From Paracoccus acridae (GTDB lineage Bacteria > Pseudomonadota > Alphaproteobacteria > Rhodobacterales > Rhodobacteraceae), in NCBI RefSeq assembly GCF_014642735.1, contig NZ_BMIV01000010.1, forward strand, positions 1 through 64,000: a DNA stretch of 64,000 nt. Reading direction: 5' to 3'. The translations under genes were made by a program, and so were the position numbers. Shown here one piece after another: positions 18,483 through 26,461 of this stretch (position 1 is the first letter of the stretch; each line of letters starts with the position of its first letter). The notes below the pieces were generated by a model that did not search any database, had not been told where the DNA came from, and saw only the letters and a list, made by a program, of their open reading frames with translations.

Positions 18483-19249
18483 GAGCCGTCCAGCAGGAAA
18501 TCCCGTCCCTGTTCGCGCTTCAGCGAGACGCGGTATTCATAGCGGTCGGCGCAATACAGAATCTCGGCCGCATAGAAGGGCACCATCCGGTCGTTGAAGA
18601 AGAAGCGGTTGACGCGCATCAGCGGCGCACCGATCGGCACCTGCAAAAGCCCGGCCGCATATTCGTCGGCCAGCGTCGCGGTCAGCACCTGTTCCACCTG
18701 TTCGACCACGGCACCCTCGCGCTGCACCAGGTCGATCATGTTGGTCGTGGCCAGATCCTGCCGGGTCAGCCCGGCCCCGACATCGGGCAGAAGATAGGCC
18801 ATCGACAGCGAATAGGGCCGCTTGTCCAGTTCACGCACCCGGACCGACCGGACCAGTTCGGTGGTGGGGGCGATCCCCATCTGCGCGCAGATCCGGGGCG
18901 GCGCCTCGCCCCGATCCAGGCTGATGACCTTCAGCCGCGTGCTTTGGCCCACCGTGTTGAGATAGCTGAACAGCCCGTTGATGTTGGACACGACCGCCCG
19001 GTTCAGGGCCGATTTCTGCGCCCGGTCGGTGACAAAGGTGCCGCGCCCGCGCATCCGGGTGATCAGCCCTTCGGCCGACAGCATCTCCATCGCCTTGCGG
19101 ATGGTGATCCGGCTGACGCCGAAGCTGTCCGACAGTTCCGCCTCGCTGGGAACGGGCACGTCGTCGGGATAATAGCCGTTGACGATCCGCTCTCTCATCA
19201 CCGCATAGACCCGGTGATAAAGCGGCGTAGGGGAATTCGTCCTGGACAT
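18470..19249 (-). CDS. GntR/HutC-family regulator with UTRA domain
   Basis: A 259-residue regulator. The N-terminal winged HTH is at about 10-75 (PVPSEAELSDSFGVSRITIRKAMEMLSAEGLI, RGRGTFV). A UTRA-type effector domain follows, ending in LMRVNRFFFNDRMVPFYAAEILYCADRYEYRVSL. It is convergent with the cluster above, overlapping its last 13 bases, and lies downstream of the dehydrogenase gene. UTRA regulators bind small catabolites and usually repress. It is the only regulator adjoining the 3918-18482 cluster at this end, so it may control the cluster or only the dehydrogenase. ATG 19249 follows AAGGTGA. Confidence 0.85.
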   Translation of the reverse strand: MSRTNSPTPLYHRVYAVMRERIVNGYYPDDVPVPSEAELSDSFGVSRITIRKAMEMLSAEGLITRMRGRGTFVTDRAQKSALNRAVVSNINGLFSYLNTVGQSTRLKVISLDRGEAPPRICAQMGIAPTTELVRSVRVRELDKRPYSLSMAYLLPDVGAGLTRQDLATTNMIDLVQREGAVVEQVEQVLTATLADEYAAGLLQVPIGAPLMRVNRFFFNDRMVPFYAAEILYCADRYEYRVSLKREQGRDFLLDGSQPG

Positions 19250-19333
19250 GTCGGCATCACCTTGCTGGGGTCGGGGATTGCAGGCTGTTCCGGCAAGCCA
19301 TTTTCCCGTTCTTATGTCGAAAGCACCGGCGGG

Positions 19334-20272
19334 TCAGGGCCGTTTTTCCCGCAAGGCCCGCTGGACCGCAATCAGTCCCGCGTCGCGCAGGGCCTCCAGC
19401 GTGGCGATGTCGCGGCCCCCGGCCTCGGCCGCGATGCCATCGACCAGCCTGGCGCAGGTTGCCGCGTCCAGTCGGGGCTGCCCCAGATCCTGCCAGCGTC
19501 TTTCCTGGCTGGGACCCAGATGGGACAGGTAATGCCCGATGCCCCCTGCCCCGCCGCCCAGGTGATAGGCCATGTGCGCCCCCACCACCGACCACCGAAG
19601 GCCGGGACCATGGACAAGGGCCGCGTCGATCTGGTCCACGTCGGCGATGCCTTCCGCCACCATGTTCACCGCCTCTCGCCACAGGGCCGAGGACAGGCGG
19701 TTGGCGATATGGCCCACGGCCTCGCGCCGCAGAAAGACCGGGTGGCGGCCCAGGCTGCGATAAAAGGCGGCGGCCGCCTGGACGCGCGCGGCGTCGGGGC
19801 CGAACATTTCGACCAGGGGCATCAGGTGGGGCGGGTTGAAGGGATGGGCGGTGATCAGCCGCGAAGGGTCGGCCATGTCGGCCGAAAGTTCCGACCAGAC
19901 CAGCGAAGACGTGCTGGAGGCGATGGTGACGCCCGCGGGGGCCGCAGTCTCGATCGCGGCATAGATCGCCCGCTTCAGGGGAACCTTCTCGGGCACGTTT
20001 TCCTGGATCCAGGCCGCGCCCGTGACCGCGTCCTCAAGGCTGTCTGCCAGATGCAGGCGTCCCGGCGCGGGAAGACCCGACGCCAGTTCCGCAACCTGCC
20101 CGATTGGCCCCCTGATCGCCCGGGGGATGGCCTTGCGGGACGTCTCGTCATGCTCGAACAGGGCGACATCATGTCCCCAGGCCATGAACAGCGCCGCCCA
20201 GCTCGTCCCGATCAGCCCGCCGCCGATCACCGCGATCCTGTCGCCCTTTGCCACCGATCCTGCCGTTCGCAT
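19334..20272 (-). CDS. 3-hydroxyacyl-CoA dehydrogenase-like NAD-dependent dehydrogenase
   Basis: A 312-residue protein with an N-terminal Rossmann motif (IAVIGGGLIGTSWAALFMAWGHDVALFEHD), the family SSTSS and AHPFNPPHLMPLVE catalytic segment, and a short C-terminal helical domain. This layout matches the carnitine dehydrogenase, gulonate dehydrogenase and lambda-crystallin branch more than fatty-acid enzymes, so a free hydroxy acid is as likely a substrate as a CoA ester. ATG 20272 is preferred over an upstream TTG. It is followed on the same strand by the UTRA regulator. The strand is opposite to the amidase cluster, but they converge and may share a substrate. Confidence 0.78.
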   Translation of the reverse strand: MRTAGSVAKGDRIAVIGGGLIGTSWAALFMAWGHDVALFEHDETSRKAIPRAIRGPIGQVAELASGLPAPGRLHLADSLEDAVTGAAWIQENVPEKVPLKRAIYAAIETAAPAGVTIASSTSSLVWSELSADMADPSRLITAHPFNPPHLMPLVEMFGPDAARVQAAAAFYRSLGRHPVFLRREAVGHIANRLSSALWREAVNMVAEGIADVDQIDAALVHGPGLRWSVVGAHMAYHLGGGAGGIGHYLSHLGPSQERRWQDLGQPRLDAATCARLVDGIAAEAGGRDIATLEALRDAGLIAVQRALREKRP

Positions 20273-20316
20273 GCGTCCGCCCCCCGACGAGTCCTTATGC
20301 CAAAAGGCAAGGTTCA

Positions 20317-20342
20317 ATGATTTAAGATCATACTATTATGAT
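20317..20342. promoter_or_regulatory. Candidate GntR operator upstream of the 20272 dehydrogenase gene
   Basis: Two nested perfect inverted repeats share a half-site: ATGAT-N5-ATCAT (20317-20331) and ATCATA-N4-TATGAT (20327-20342). They sit in a short AT-rich island about 45 bases upstream of the dehydrogenase start. The neighbouring GntR/UTRA repressor is the obvious binder. Repeats are seen; binding is inferred. Confidence 0.5.
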
Positions 20343-20506
20343 AATCAAGCCACCCCATTGCCCCTGTCCCTGCAACCATGCTGCTGGATCGCGGCAACAA
20401 TCCGGGCGGCCTGCCCCCGCGTGAAGCGGAACCTGCGGCATGGCAGACGGATTTAGGCAGAAGACGCGGGCAGATCCCCTGACCACAGCGACGATCAGAG
20501 GTGCAG

Positions 20507-23500
20507 ATGTCCGATCCCCTTCCCCCCTGCGTCGAGGCGCTGACCCTTTTGCGCGCGATTGGCCCGGCCGACCGCATCCTGCATGTGGCCCGCGACGAAC
20601 GGACGGCCGAGGCCCTGGCCGCCTTCCTGGCCGGTGCGCTGCCGGACCGCCGGGTGCTGTTCCTGCCGCCATGGGATTGCCTGCCCTTCGACGGGGCCTC
20701 GCCGACGCCCGATGCCATGGGCCGCCGCATGGCCGTCCTGCATCGGCTGCAGGATCCGCAACCCGGCGACATCGTGGTGGTCCCCCTGTCCGTCCTGCTG
20801 CAACGCCTGCCGCCGCCCGAAGCGCTGCGCAGCCTTTGCATCCGGCCCGGCGATCGGCTGGACACGGCCGCCCTCGACGCCTTTGCCCGGGACGCCGGAT
20901 ATGTCACCGACGACCGCATCGACGAACCCGGCGAGATCGCCCTGCGCGGCGCCACGATCGAGGTCTTTGCCGGTGGCGATGCCCTGCCCTGCCGGATCGA
21001 GCTGTCGGACGGTGTCGTGACGGCGCTGCGCTGCTTCGATCCCGTGACCCAGCGGTCCACCGGCGACATCGACCGGCTGGACATCGTGCCGGTGACGGAA
21101 CTGCCCCCTGCCGATGATCCGTGGGAACGCGGCGCCGAACATCGCCTGCCCAAGGCATGGCCGTCCCTGGCGACATTGCCCGACCACATGCCGGATGCGC
21201 GCATCCTGGCGCTTCCGGGGACCCTGGCCCTGGCGGAACGGCGGCTTGCGCGGTTAGGGGAAGCGCGCGCCGAGGCCGAAGCCGATGGCGCCCATCCCCT
21301 GCCGGCCGACGCCCTGTATCTGGGACCGGCGGAATGGGCGGATCTGGCGTCGCGGATCGAAGTGCTCTCGCCAGGGGAATGGAGCCCAGTGCCCTCATTC
21401 GCCGCCGTCGCTCGTCCCCGGGCCCGGCTGGCGCAGTTTCTGGACAGCGACGCGGTGGCGGGACGGCGGGTGGTCTTTGTCGCAGGCTCGGATCGGGAAG
21501 GGGCGCGCATCACCCGCATGGCGACGCAGGCAGGCGGACAGCCACCCGTCCCCGTCGCCGGCTGGGCCGAGGCCCTGCGCCATGACAAGGCGGTTCTTCT
21601 GGCCGATCTGGCGGAAGGGGCGGTGGCGGAAGACGTGGCCGTCATCACCGCCCAGGATCTGCTGGGCAGCCGCGCCCGGTCGGGCGGCCGGATGGTCGCC
21701 TTGCAGGCCTTGCCTTCGGCCGGGCTGGACCTGGGGGATATCGTCGTCCACGAAGACCACGGCCTTGCGCGGCTTGAGGGGCTGGAACCCCTGGACCCCG
21801 ACAACCCGGGCAGCGAGGCCATCCGCCTGACCTTCGCCCGCGACGAACGGCTGATGGTGCCGACCCATGACGCGGGCCGGATCTGGCGCTATGGCAGCGC
21901 CGATGCGGGGGTCAAGCCGGACCGGCTGCGCGGGACGGCCTGGGCGAAGCGGCGCGATGCCACGGCCGAGACCCTGGCAAGGCTTGCCGATCATCTTGTG
22001 GCGCTCGCCCGGGCGCGCGACGCGGCGAAGGCGCCGGAACTGGTGCCCCCTGTCCGCGATTATGAACGGTTCATCGCCCGCTTTCCCTTCCAGCCCACCC
22101 CCGACCAGGCGGCGGGGGTGCGCGCGGTGCTGTCCGACATGGCCTCGGGTCGGCCGATGGACCGGCTGGTGATCGGCGACGTGGGCTTCGGCAAGACCGA
22201 GATCGCCCTGCGCGCAGCAGCGGCGGCGGCGCTGAGCGGGCGTCAGGTTGCGATCTGCGCCCCCACCACCGTCCTGGCGCGGCAGCATTACGACACTTTC
22301 CGCCGCCGCTTCGCCCCCTTCGGGATCACCGTGGGCCACCTGTCCCGACTGGTCACCGGAAAGCCCGCCGCCGCCCTGCGCGCGGGGCTTGCCGACGGGT
22401 CCGTCCGCATCGCGGTCGGAACCCATGCGCTGCTGGGCAGGAACGTCAGCTTCGCCGATCTTGGCCTTCTGGTGATCGACGAGGAACAGCGCTTCGGCGC
22501 GGCCCACAAGGAAAAGCTGCGCGAACTGGGCCAGGGCCTGCACGTCCTGTCGATGAGCGCGACCCCCATCCCGCGCACCCTGCAGACCGCCATGGTGGGC
22601 CTGCAGGATCTCAGCGTTCTTCACACGCCGCCCGCCCGTCGCCGCCCGATCCGCACGCTTCTGGCCGATGACGGGGACACGACCCTGCGCCAGGCCTTGC
22701 TGCGCGAACACCGCCGCGGCGGCCAAAGCTTTGTCGTCGTTCCCCGGATCGAGGATATCGCGCCGGTGGCCGAACGCTTGGAACGCCTGCTTCCCCGTCT
22801 GCGGCTGCGCGTGGCCCATGGCAGCCTTTCGGCGAAAGAGATCGACGAGGTGATGGTGGGCTTCGCCGCGGGCGACGGCGATGTCCTGCTGGCGACCGGG
22901 ATCATCGAAAGCGGATTGGACGTGGCCCGCGCCAACACCATGGTGATCCTGCGCCCCGCGCTGTTCGGCCTGGCGCAGTTGCACCAGTTGCGCGGCCGGG
23001 TCGGGCGTGGCCCGGTGCAGGCCTATTGCCACCTTCTGACCGGCGAAGGCGAGGATCTGTCCGAGGATGCGCGAAAGCGCCTGGGAACGCTGCAGGCCAT
23101 GGACCGTCTTGGCGCGGGCATGGCCATCAGCGCCGCCGACCTCGACCGGCGCGGCGCGGGCGATCTGCTGGGGGACCGGCAGGCGGGCCATGTCCAGCGG
23201 ATTGGCCTTGGCCTTTACCAGCACATGCTGGCCCAAGCCCTGCGCCGCGCCAAGGGAGAGGCCGAGGTTCCCCCGCCCCCGCAGGTGCCGGGCGAACCCG
23301 GCCATATCCCCGCCGACTATGTCCCGGAACCGGAAAACCGCCTCGACCTGTATCACCGGATCGCCCGCGCCGCCGACGCTGACGAGGTGGCCCGCCTGGC
23401 CGAGGAGATCGCCGACCGCTTCGGCCCCCTGCCCGAGCCGGTGGAGACGCTGCTGCGCGCGGCCGGGATGCGCGCCCTTGGGGCCGTGCTGGGGGTCGAA

Positions 23501-23686
23501 ACGCTCAGCCTTGGTCCCGAAGGGGTTTCGCTGTGTTTCCGCGAAGGCGTCAGCATGGATGACCGCGCGCCGCTGGCTTGCGGGCTGGAAGGGCTGGCGG
23601 TCGAGGACCGGCGCCTGACGCTGCACCATCCCGGCCCCGAGGATCGGCTGGACGTCGCAAGCGACCTGCTGGAACGCCTGGCCTGA
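20507..23686 (+). CDS. Mfd-like transcription-repair coupling factor, compact form
   Basis: This 1,059-residue protein has the full Mfd plan. The UvrB-like N-terminal region contains LPPWDCLPFDGASPTPDAM. The RNA-polymerase-interaction domain shows GDIVVHEDHGLARLEG and LTFARDERLMVPTHDAGRIWRYG. The RecG-like translocase has Walker A GDVGFGKTE (557-565), DEEQRFG (658-664) and SATPIPRTL. A C-terminal TRCF domain follows. It is somewhat shorter than the usual roughly 1,150 residues. ATG 20507 follows AGAGG. It stands alone between catabolic operons, which is unusual for the housekeeping mfd and suggests a second copy, though that cannot be decided from this window. Confidence 0.85.
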   Translation: MSDPLPPCVEALTLLRAIGPADRILHVARDERTAEALAAFLAGALPDRRVLFLPPWDCLPFDGASPTPDAMGRRMAVLHRLQDPQPGDIVVVPLSVLLQRLPPPEALRSLCIRPGDRLDTAALDAFARDAGYVTDDRIDEPGEIALRGATIEVFAGGDALPCRIELSDGVVTALRCFDPVTQRSTGDIDRLDIVPVTELPPADDPWERGAEHRLPKAWPSLATLPDHMPDARILALPGTLALAERRLARLGEARAEAEADGAHPLPADALYLGPAEWADLASRIEVLSPGEWSPVPSFAAVARPRARLAQFLDSDAVAGRRVVFVAGSDREGARITRMATQAGGQPPVPVAGWAEALRHDKAVLLADLAEGAVAEDVAVITAQDLLGSRARSGGRMVALQALPSAGLDLGDIVVHEDHGLARLEGLEPLDPDNPGSEAIRLTFARDERLMVPTHDAGRIWRYGSADAGVKPDRLRGTAWAKRRDATAETLARLADHLVALARARDAAKAPELVPPVRDYERFIARFPFQPTPDQAAGVRAVLSDMASGRPMDRLVIGDVGFGKTEIALRAAAAAALSGRQVAICAPTTVLARQHYDTFRRRFAPFGITVGHLSRLVTGKPAAALRAGLADGSVRIAVGTHALLGRNVSFADLGLLVIDEEQRFGAAHKEKLRELGQGLHVLSMSATPIPRTLQTAMVGLQDLSVLHTPPARRRPIRTLLADDGDTTLRQALLREHRRGGQSFVVVPRIEDIAPVAERLERLLPRLRLRVAHGSLSAKEIDEVMVGFAAGDGDVLLATGIIESGLDVARANTMVILRPALFGLAQLHQLRGRVGRGPVQAYCHLLTGEGEDLSEDARKRLGTLQAMDRLGAGMAISAADLDRRGAGDLLGDRQAGHVQRIGLGLYQHMLAQALRRAKGEAEVPPPPQVPGEPGHIPADYVPEPENRLDLYHRIARAADADEVARLAEEIADRFGPLPEPVETLLRAAGMRALGAVLGVETLSLGPEGVSLCFREGVSMDDRAPLACGLEGLAVEDRRLTLHHPGPEDRLDVASDLLERLA

Positions 23687-23701
23687 CGGACGACGCGCCC
23701 C

Positions 23702-25744
23702 TCAGGGCTGCGTCCAGGCGGGCGACCGGCAAGGGTGGTCCAGCAGCGAAACCAGTTCGTCGTCCAGATGCAGCGCGGTGATCGACACCCCGGCCATGTC
23801 CAGCGAGGTGTAGTAATGGCCGATTAGCGTGCGATGGACCTCGATCCCGCGCGCGCGCAGCCGCTGCCGGACGCGACGGTTCAGGATATACAGTTCCATT
23901 TGCGGGGTGCTGCCCAGCGAATTGACCAGAAGCGCCACCCGGTCGCCCTCGGCGGGCTGCATCTCATCCAGGATTCGGTCCAGGATCAGGTCGGCCGCCG
24001 CATCGGCCGAGGCAAGCCGCGCGCGGGCGATGCCGCGTTCGCCATGCACGCCCACGCCGATCTCCATGTCGCCCGGACCAAGCTGGAAACTGGGCCTGCG
24101 CGAATCCAGAAGCGCGCCCGGTTCCAGCGCGATGCCCATGGAATAGCACCGCTGGCTGGCCCGCCGGGCGATGTCCGCGCAGGCGTCCAGCGGCATCATC
24201 CGGTCGCAGGCAGCGCCCGCCACCTTGAAGACGAAGACATTGCCCGCCACCCCGCGCCGCGCCGCACGGTTGTCGGCGGGGGCCGAGGCGATGTCGTCGG
24301 TCGTCACCACCGCGCGCACGGGGACGCCCCTTGCCGCCGCCATTTCGGCGGCCATCTCGAAGTTCAGAAGATCGCCCGAGAAGTTGCCGAAGATGTGCAG
24401 CACGCCCGCACCGCCATCCGCGGCCAGCGTGGCGGCAAGGATCGGATCCGGGGGCGGGGCGGCGAAGACATTGCCGATGGCCACCGCATCGGCCAGACCC
24501 TCTCCGACATAGCCGAAGAAGCCCGGCTCGTGGCCCGCCCCGCCGCCGATCACCAGCCCGACCTTGCCCGGCCGTGGCCCGCGAACGGCCCGCAGCGCCC
24601 TGGGCGCGCCGTCCACGGCGGCAAGCACGCCTTCATGCGCCAGAAGCGCCCCGGCGACGGTTTCGTTGACGGCGTCCTGCGGGCGGTTCAGGAATTTCTT
24701 GACCCCTGTGCGTTCCGGCAGGGGCGGCCGTTCCCCCTCGCGCCGGCTGCCCGGCACCTCGTCATAGCCTTCCGAGGCGAGGATGGCGCGCGCCGTGTCG
24801 GCGTCCGTCACCATCACATTGACATAGCCGCCCCGCAACGCGGCCAGGATCGCCTGCACCTTGTCCATGCCGCCCGCCACGCCGATCCGGCAGGGAATGG
24901 TCTTCAATTGCGACAGCTCGATCCCGATCGTCCGGCCCTCCAGCGGCCCATCCACCGGCTCCCCCCGGGCCGAGATCAGGCGCCCTGCGATGCTGCCCAC
25001 CGCCGCGTGGTAATGCGAATGCATCGCCACATCGTCGAAGAAGCCGCTGGTATGGATGGTGCTTTCCGGCCGCAGCGAGGAAATGCCCAACACGATCCGG
25101 TTGGCCTGGGAAAGCACCTGCATCTGCTCGGCCACCACGGCCTCGGACAGCAGCAGGCCGCGCATCTCGGGCGCGGACACGATCGCCGGGGCCGATATCG
25201 GGATGCAGCGCGCGCCAAGCGCTTCGGCCAGGCGGGTCGCGCAGGCCTCGGGGGTCCAGGGGATCTTGGCGGTGGTGCCGCCGGTGGCCTGGACCACGCG
25301 CAGATCCTGCAACCCGCCGCGGTCAAGCTGTTGTGCCAGGGCCAGCACGCTGCGCCCCCAGGTCACCGCGATGGTGTCGCCCGACTGGACCAGACGCGAC
25401 AGGGCCTGAGAGCCCGCCGCCCCCAGCCGGTCGATCAAGGGCCGGTCGCCCGCCCCGGACGGGATCACCAGGCAATCCTGAAGCCCGAAATGGTCGCGCA
25501 GGGCCTGGGCGATGCTCAGCGCGCGATAACGGTCGGGGTCGATCTCGATTGAGACGATATTGCGGGTCCGCGCATCGGCCAGATAGGCGTTCACCGAGGC
25601 GCGGGATATGCCCATCTGTGCCGCGATGTCGTTCTGGGTCAGCCCGTCCACATAGTAAAGCCAGGCCGCCCAAAGCAGCGCGTCCTCACCGAAACGCAAG
25701 GGGATCAAGGGCGGCGGGGTCCGCTGGGCAGGGTTCTGCGCCAT
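23702..25744 (-). CDS. SorC-family regulator fused to a DhaK (dihydroxyacetone kinase) domain
   Basis: In this 680-residue two-part protein, residues 20-60 form an HTH (YYVDGLTQNDIAAQMGISRASVNAYLADAR) and 65-330 a SorC-type sugar-binding effector domain. From about 345 on it is a complete DhaK subunit (FLNRPQDAVNETVAG). The DhaK active-site residues are kept: H405 in GGAGHEPG, D458 in GNFSGDLLN and H567 in GVGVHGER, the last matching the His that binds dihydroxyacetone covalently. It overlaps the dhaL stop by ATGA, so a separate DhaL is made alongside. It could be a regulator that senses ketose with a kinase subunit, a kinase brought to DNA, or both. The fusion is read directly; the role is inferred. 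Confidence 0.9.
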   Translation of the reverse strand: MAQNPAQRTPPPLIPLRFGEDALLWAAWLYYVDGLTQNDIAAQMGISRASVNAYLADARTRNIVSIEIDPDRYRALSIAQALRDHFGLQDCLVIPSGAGDRPLIDRLGAAGSQALSRLVQSGDTIAVTWGRSVLALAQQLDRGGLQDLRVVQATGGTTAKIPWTPEACATRLAEALGARCIPISAPAIVSAPEMRGLLLSEAVVAEQMQVLSQANRIVLGISSLRPESTIHTSGFFDDVAMHSHYHAAVGSIAGRLISARGEPVDGPLEGRTIGIELSQLKTIPCRIGVAGGMDKVQAILAALRGGYVNVMVTDADTARAILASEGYDEVPGSRREGERPPLPERTGVKKFLNRPQDAVNETVAGALLAHEGVLAAVDGAPRALRAVRGPRPGKVGLVIGGGAGHEPGFFGYVGEGLADAVAIGNVFAAPPPDPILAATLAADGGAGVLHIFGNFSGDLLNFEMAAEMAAARGVPVRAVVTTDDIASAPADNRAARRGVAGNVFVFKVAGAACDRMMPLDACADIARRASQRCYSMGIALEPGALLDSRRPSFQLGPGDMEIGVGVHGERGIARARLASADAAADLILDRILDEMQPAEGDRVALLVNSLGSTPQMELYILNRRVRQRLRARGIEVHRTLIGHYYTSLDMAGVSITALHLDDELVSLLDHPCRSPAWTQP

Positions 25745-26403
25745 CAGCCCCTCCGTCCGGCGGCGGTTTCGGCCCAGCGGGCCAGACTGTCCAGCAGGGC
25801 CGCCGCCGAGGCCGCGCCGGGGTCCAGGTGACCGATGCTGCGCGGTCCCAGGCGGGCGGCCCGTCCCTGGGCGGCCATCATGGCGCGGGTGGCCTCGGCC
25901 CCTTCGGCTGCGGCAAGGGCGGCGGCGCGCAGGATGGCGGGGGTGTCCAGCCCGCGCCTTTGCCCATCCTGGACGGCGTGGGCGGCGGGAAGCCAGGCGT
26001 CCACCATGGTCTTGTCGCCCGGCTTGCCCCGGCCGCGATCGACGATGCCGCCGGCCATGGCGGGGATCAGGTCGGCAAGCCGGGCAAAGGGCACCCCCTG
26101 CTGCGCCCCGAAGACCTGCGCGGCCCGCAGCAGGGCACTGGCGTAAAGCGGCCCGGTGGTCGCGCCGACCGCGTTCAGCAGCGTCGTTGCCGCAAGGGTC
26201 AGCCCGTCTGCCAGGGTCTGGCCGTCAGCCTCGGCTTCGATCAGGGCGCGCGTGGCGGCGGCGAAGCCCTGGGCCATGGCAACGCCGTGGTCGGCATCGC
26301 CGATCTCGCCGTCCAGTTCGGCCAGGGTATCCTGTTCCGCCGCCATACGCTCGGCCAGGCTGCGGAACAGGTCGGAAAGGTCGGTGCGCGTGAACATCAG
26401 CAT
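25744..26403 (-). CDS. Dihydroxyacetone kinase ADP-binding subunit DhaL
   Basis: A 219-residue all-helical DhaL subunit with the Mg-binding aspartates in ELDGEIGDADHGVAMAQGF (D31, D36, D38), the nucleotide-site GATTGPLYASALLRAA and GKPGDKTMVDAWLPA. ATG 26403 follows GAGG; the longer frame upstream is unlike the family. It sits between the DhaKL kinase and the SorC-DhaK gene and overlaps the latter by 1-3 bases. As the only stand-alone DhaL here, its natural partner is the DhaK half of the fused regulator. No PTS DhaM is present, so ATP-dependent use is more likely. Confidence 0.88.
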   Translation of the reverse strand: MLMFTRTDLSDLFRSLAERMAAEQDTLAELDGEIGDADHGVAMAQGFAAATRALIEAEADGQTLADGLTLAATTLLNAVGATTGPLYASALLRAAQVFGAQQGVPFARLADLIPAMAGGIVDRGRGKPGDKTMVDAWLPAAHAVQDGQRRGLDTPAILRAAALAAAEGAEATRAMMAAQGRAARLGPRSIGHLDPGAASAAALLDSLARWAETAAGRRG

Positions 26404-26461
26404 GGCAACCTCATGGCATGGTGCCGCGCAGGGTGGCAAGCGGTGGCGTCGGACCTGTCCT

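Noticed and set aside
18365..20320. Plus-strand open frame of about 651 codons opposite the GntR and dehydrogenase genes
   Set aside because: Antisense to two clear genes, composition biased to Arg, Gly, His and Pro, no motif. High-GC sequence commonly gives such frames.
21395..23629. Minus-strand open frame of about 744 codons inside the Mfd-like gene
   Set aside because: Shadow of the Mfd-like coding sequence, whose helicase motifs are intact.
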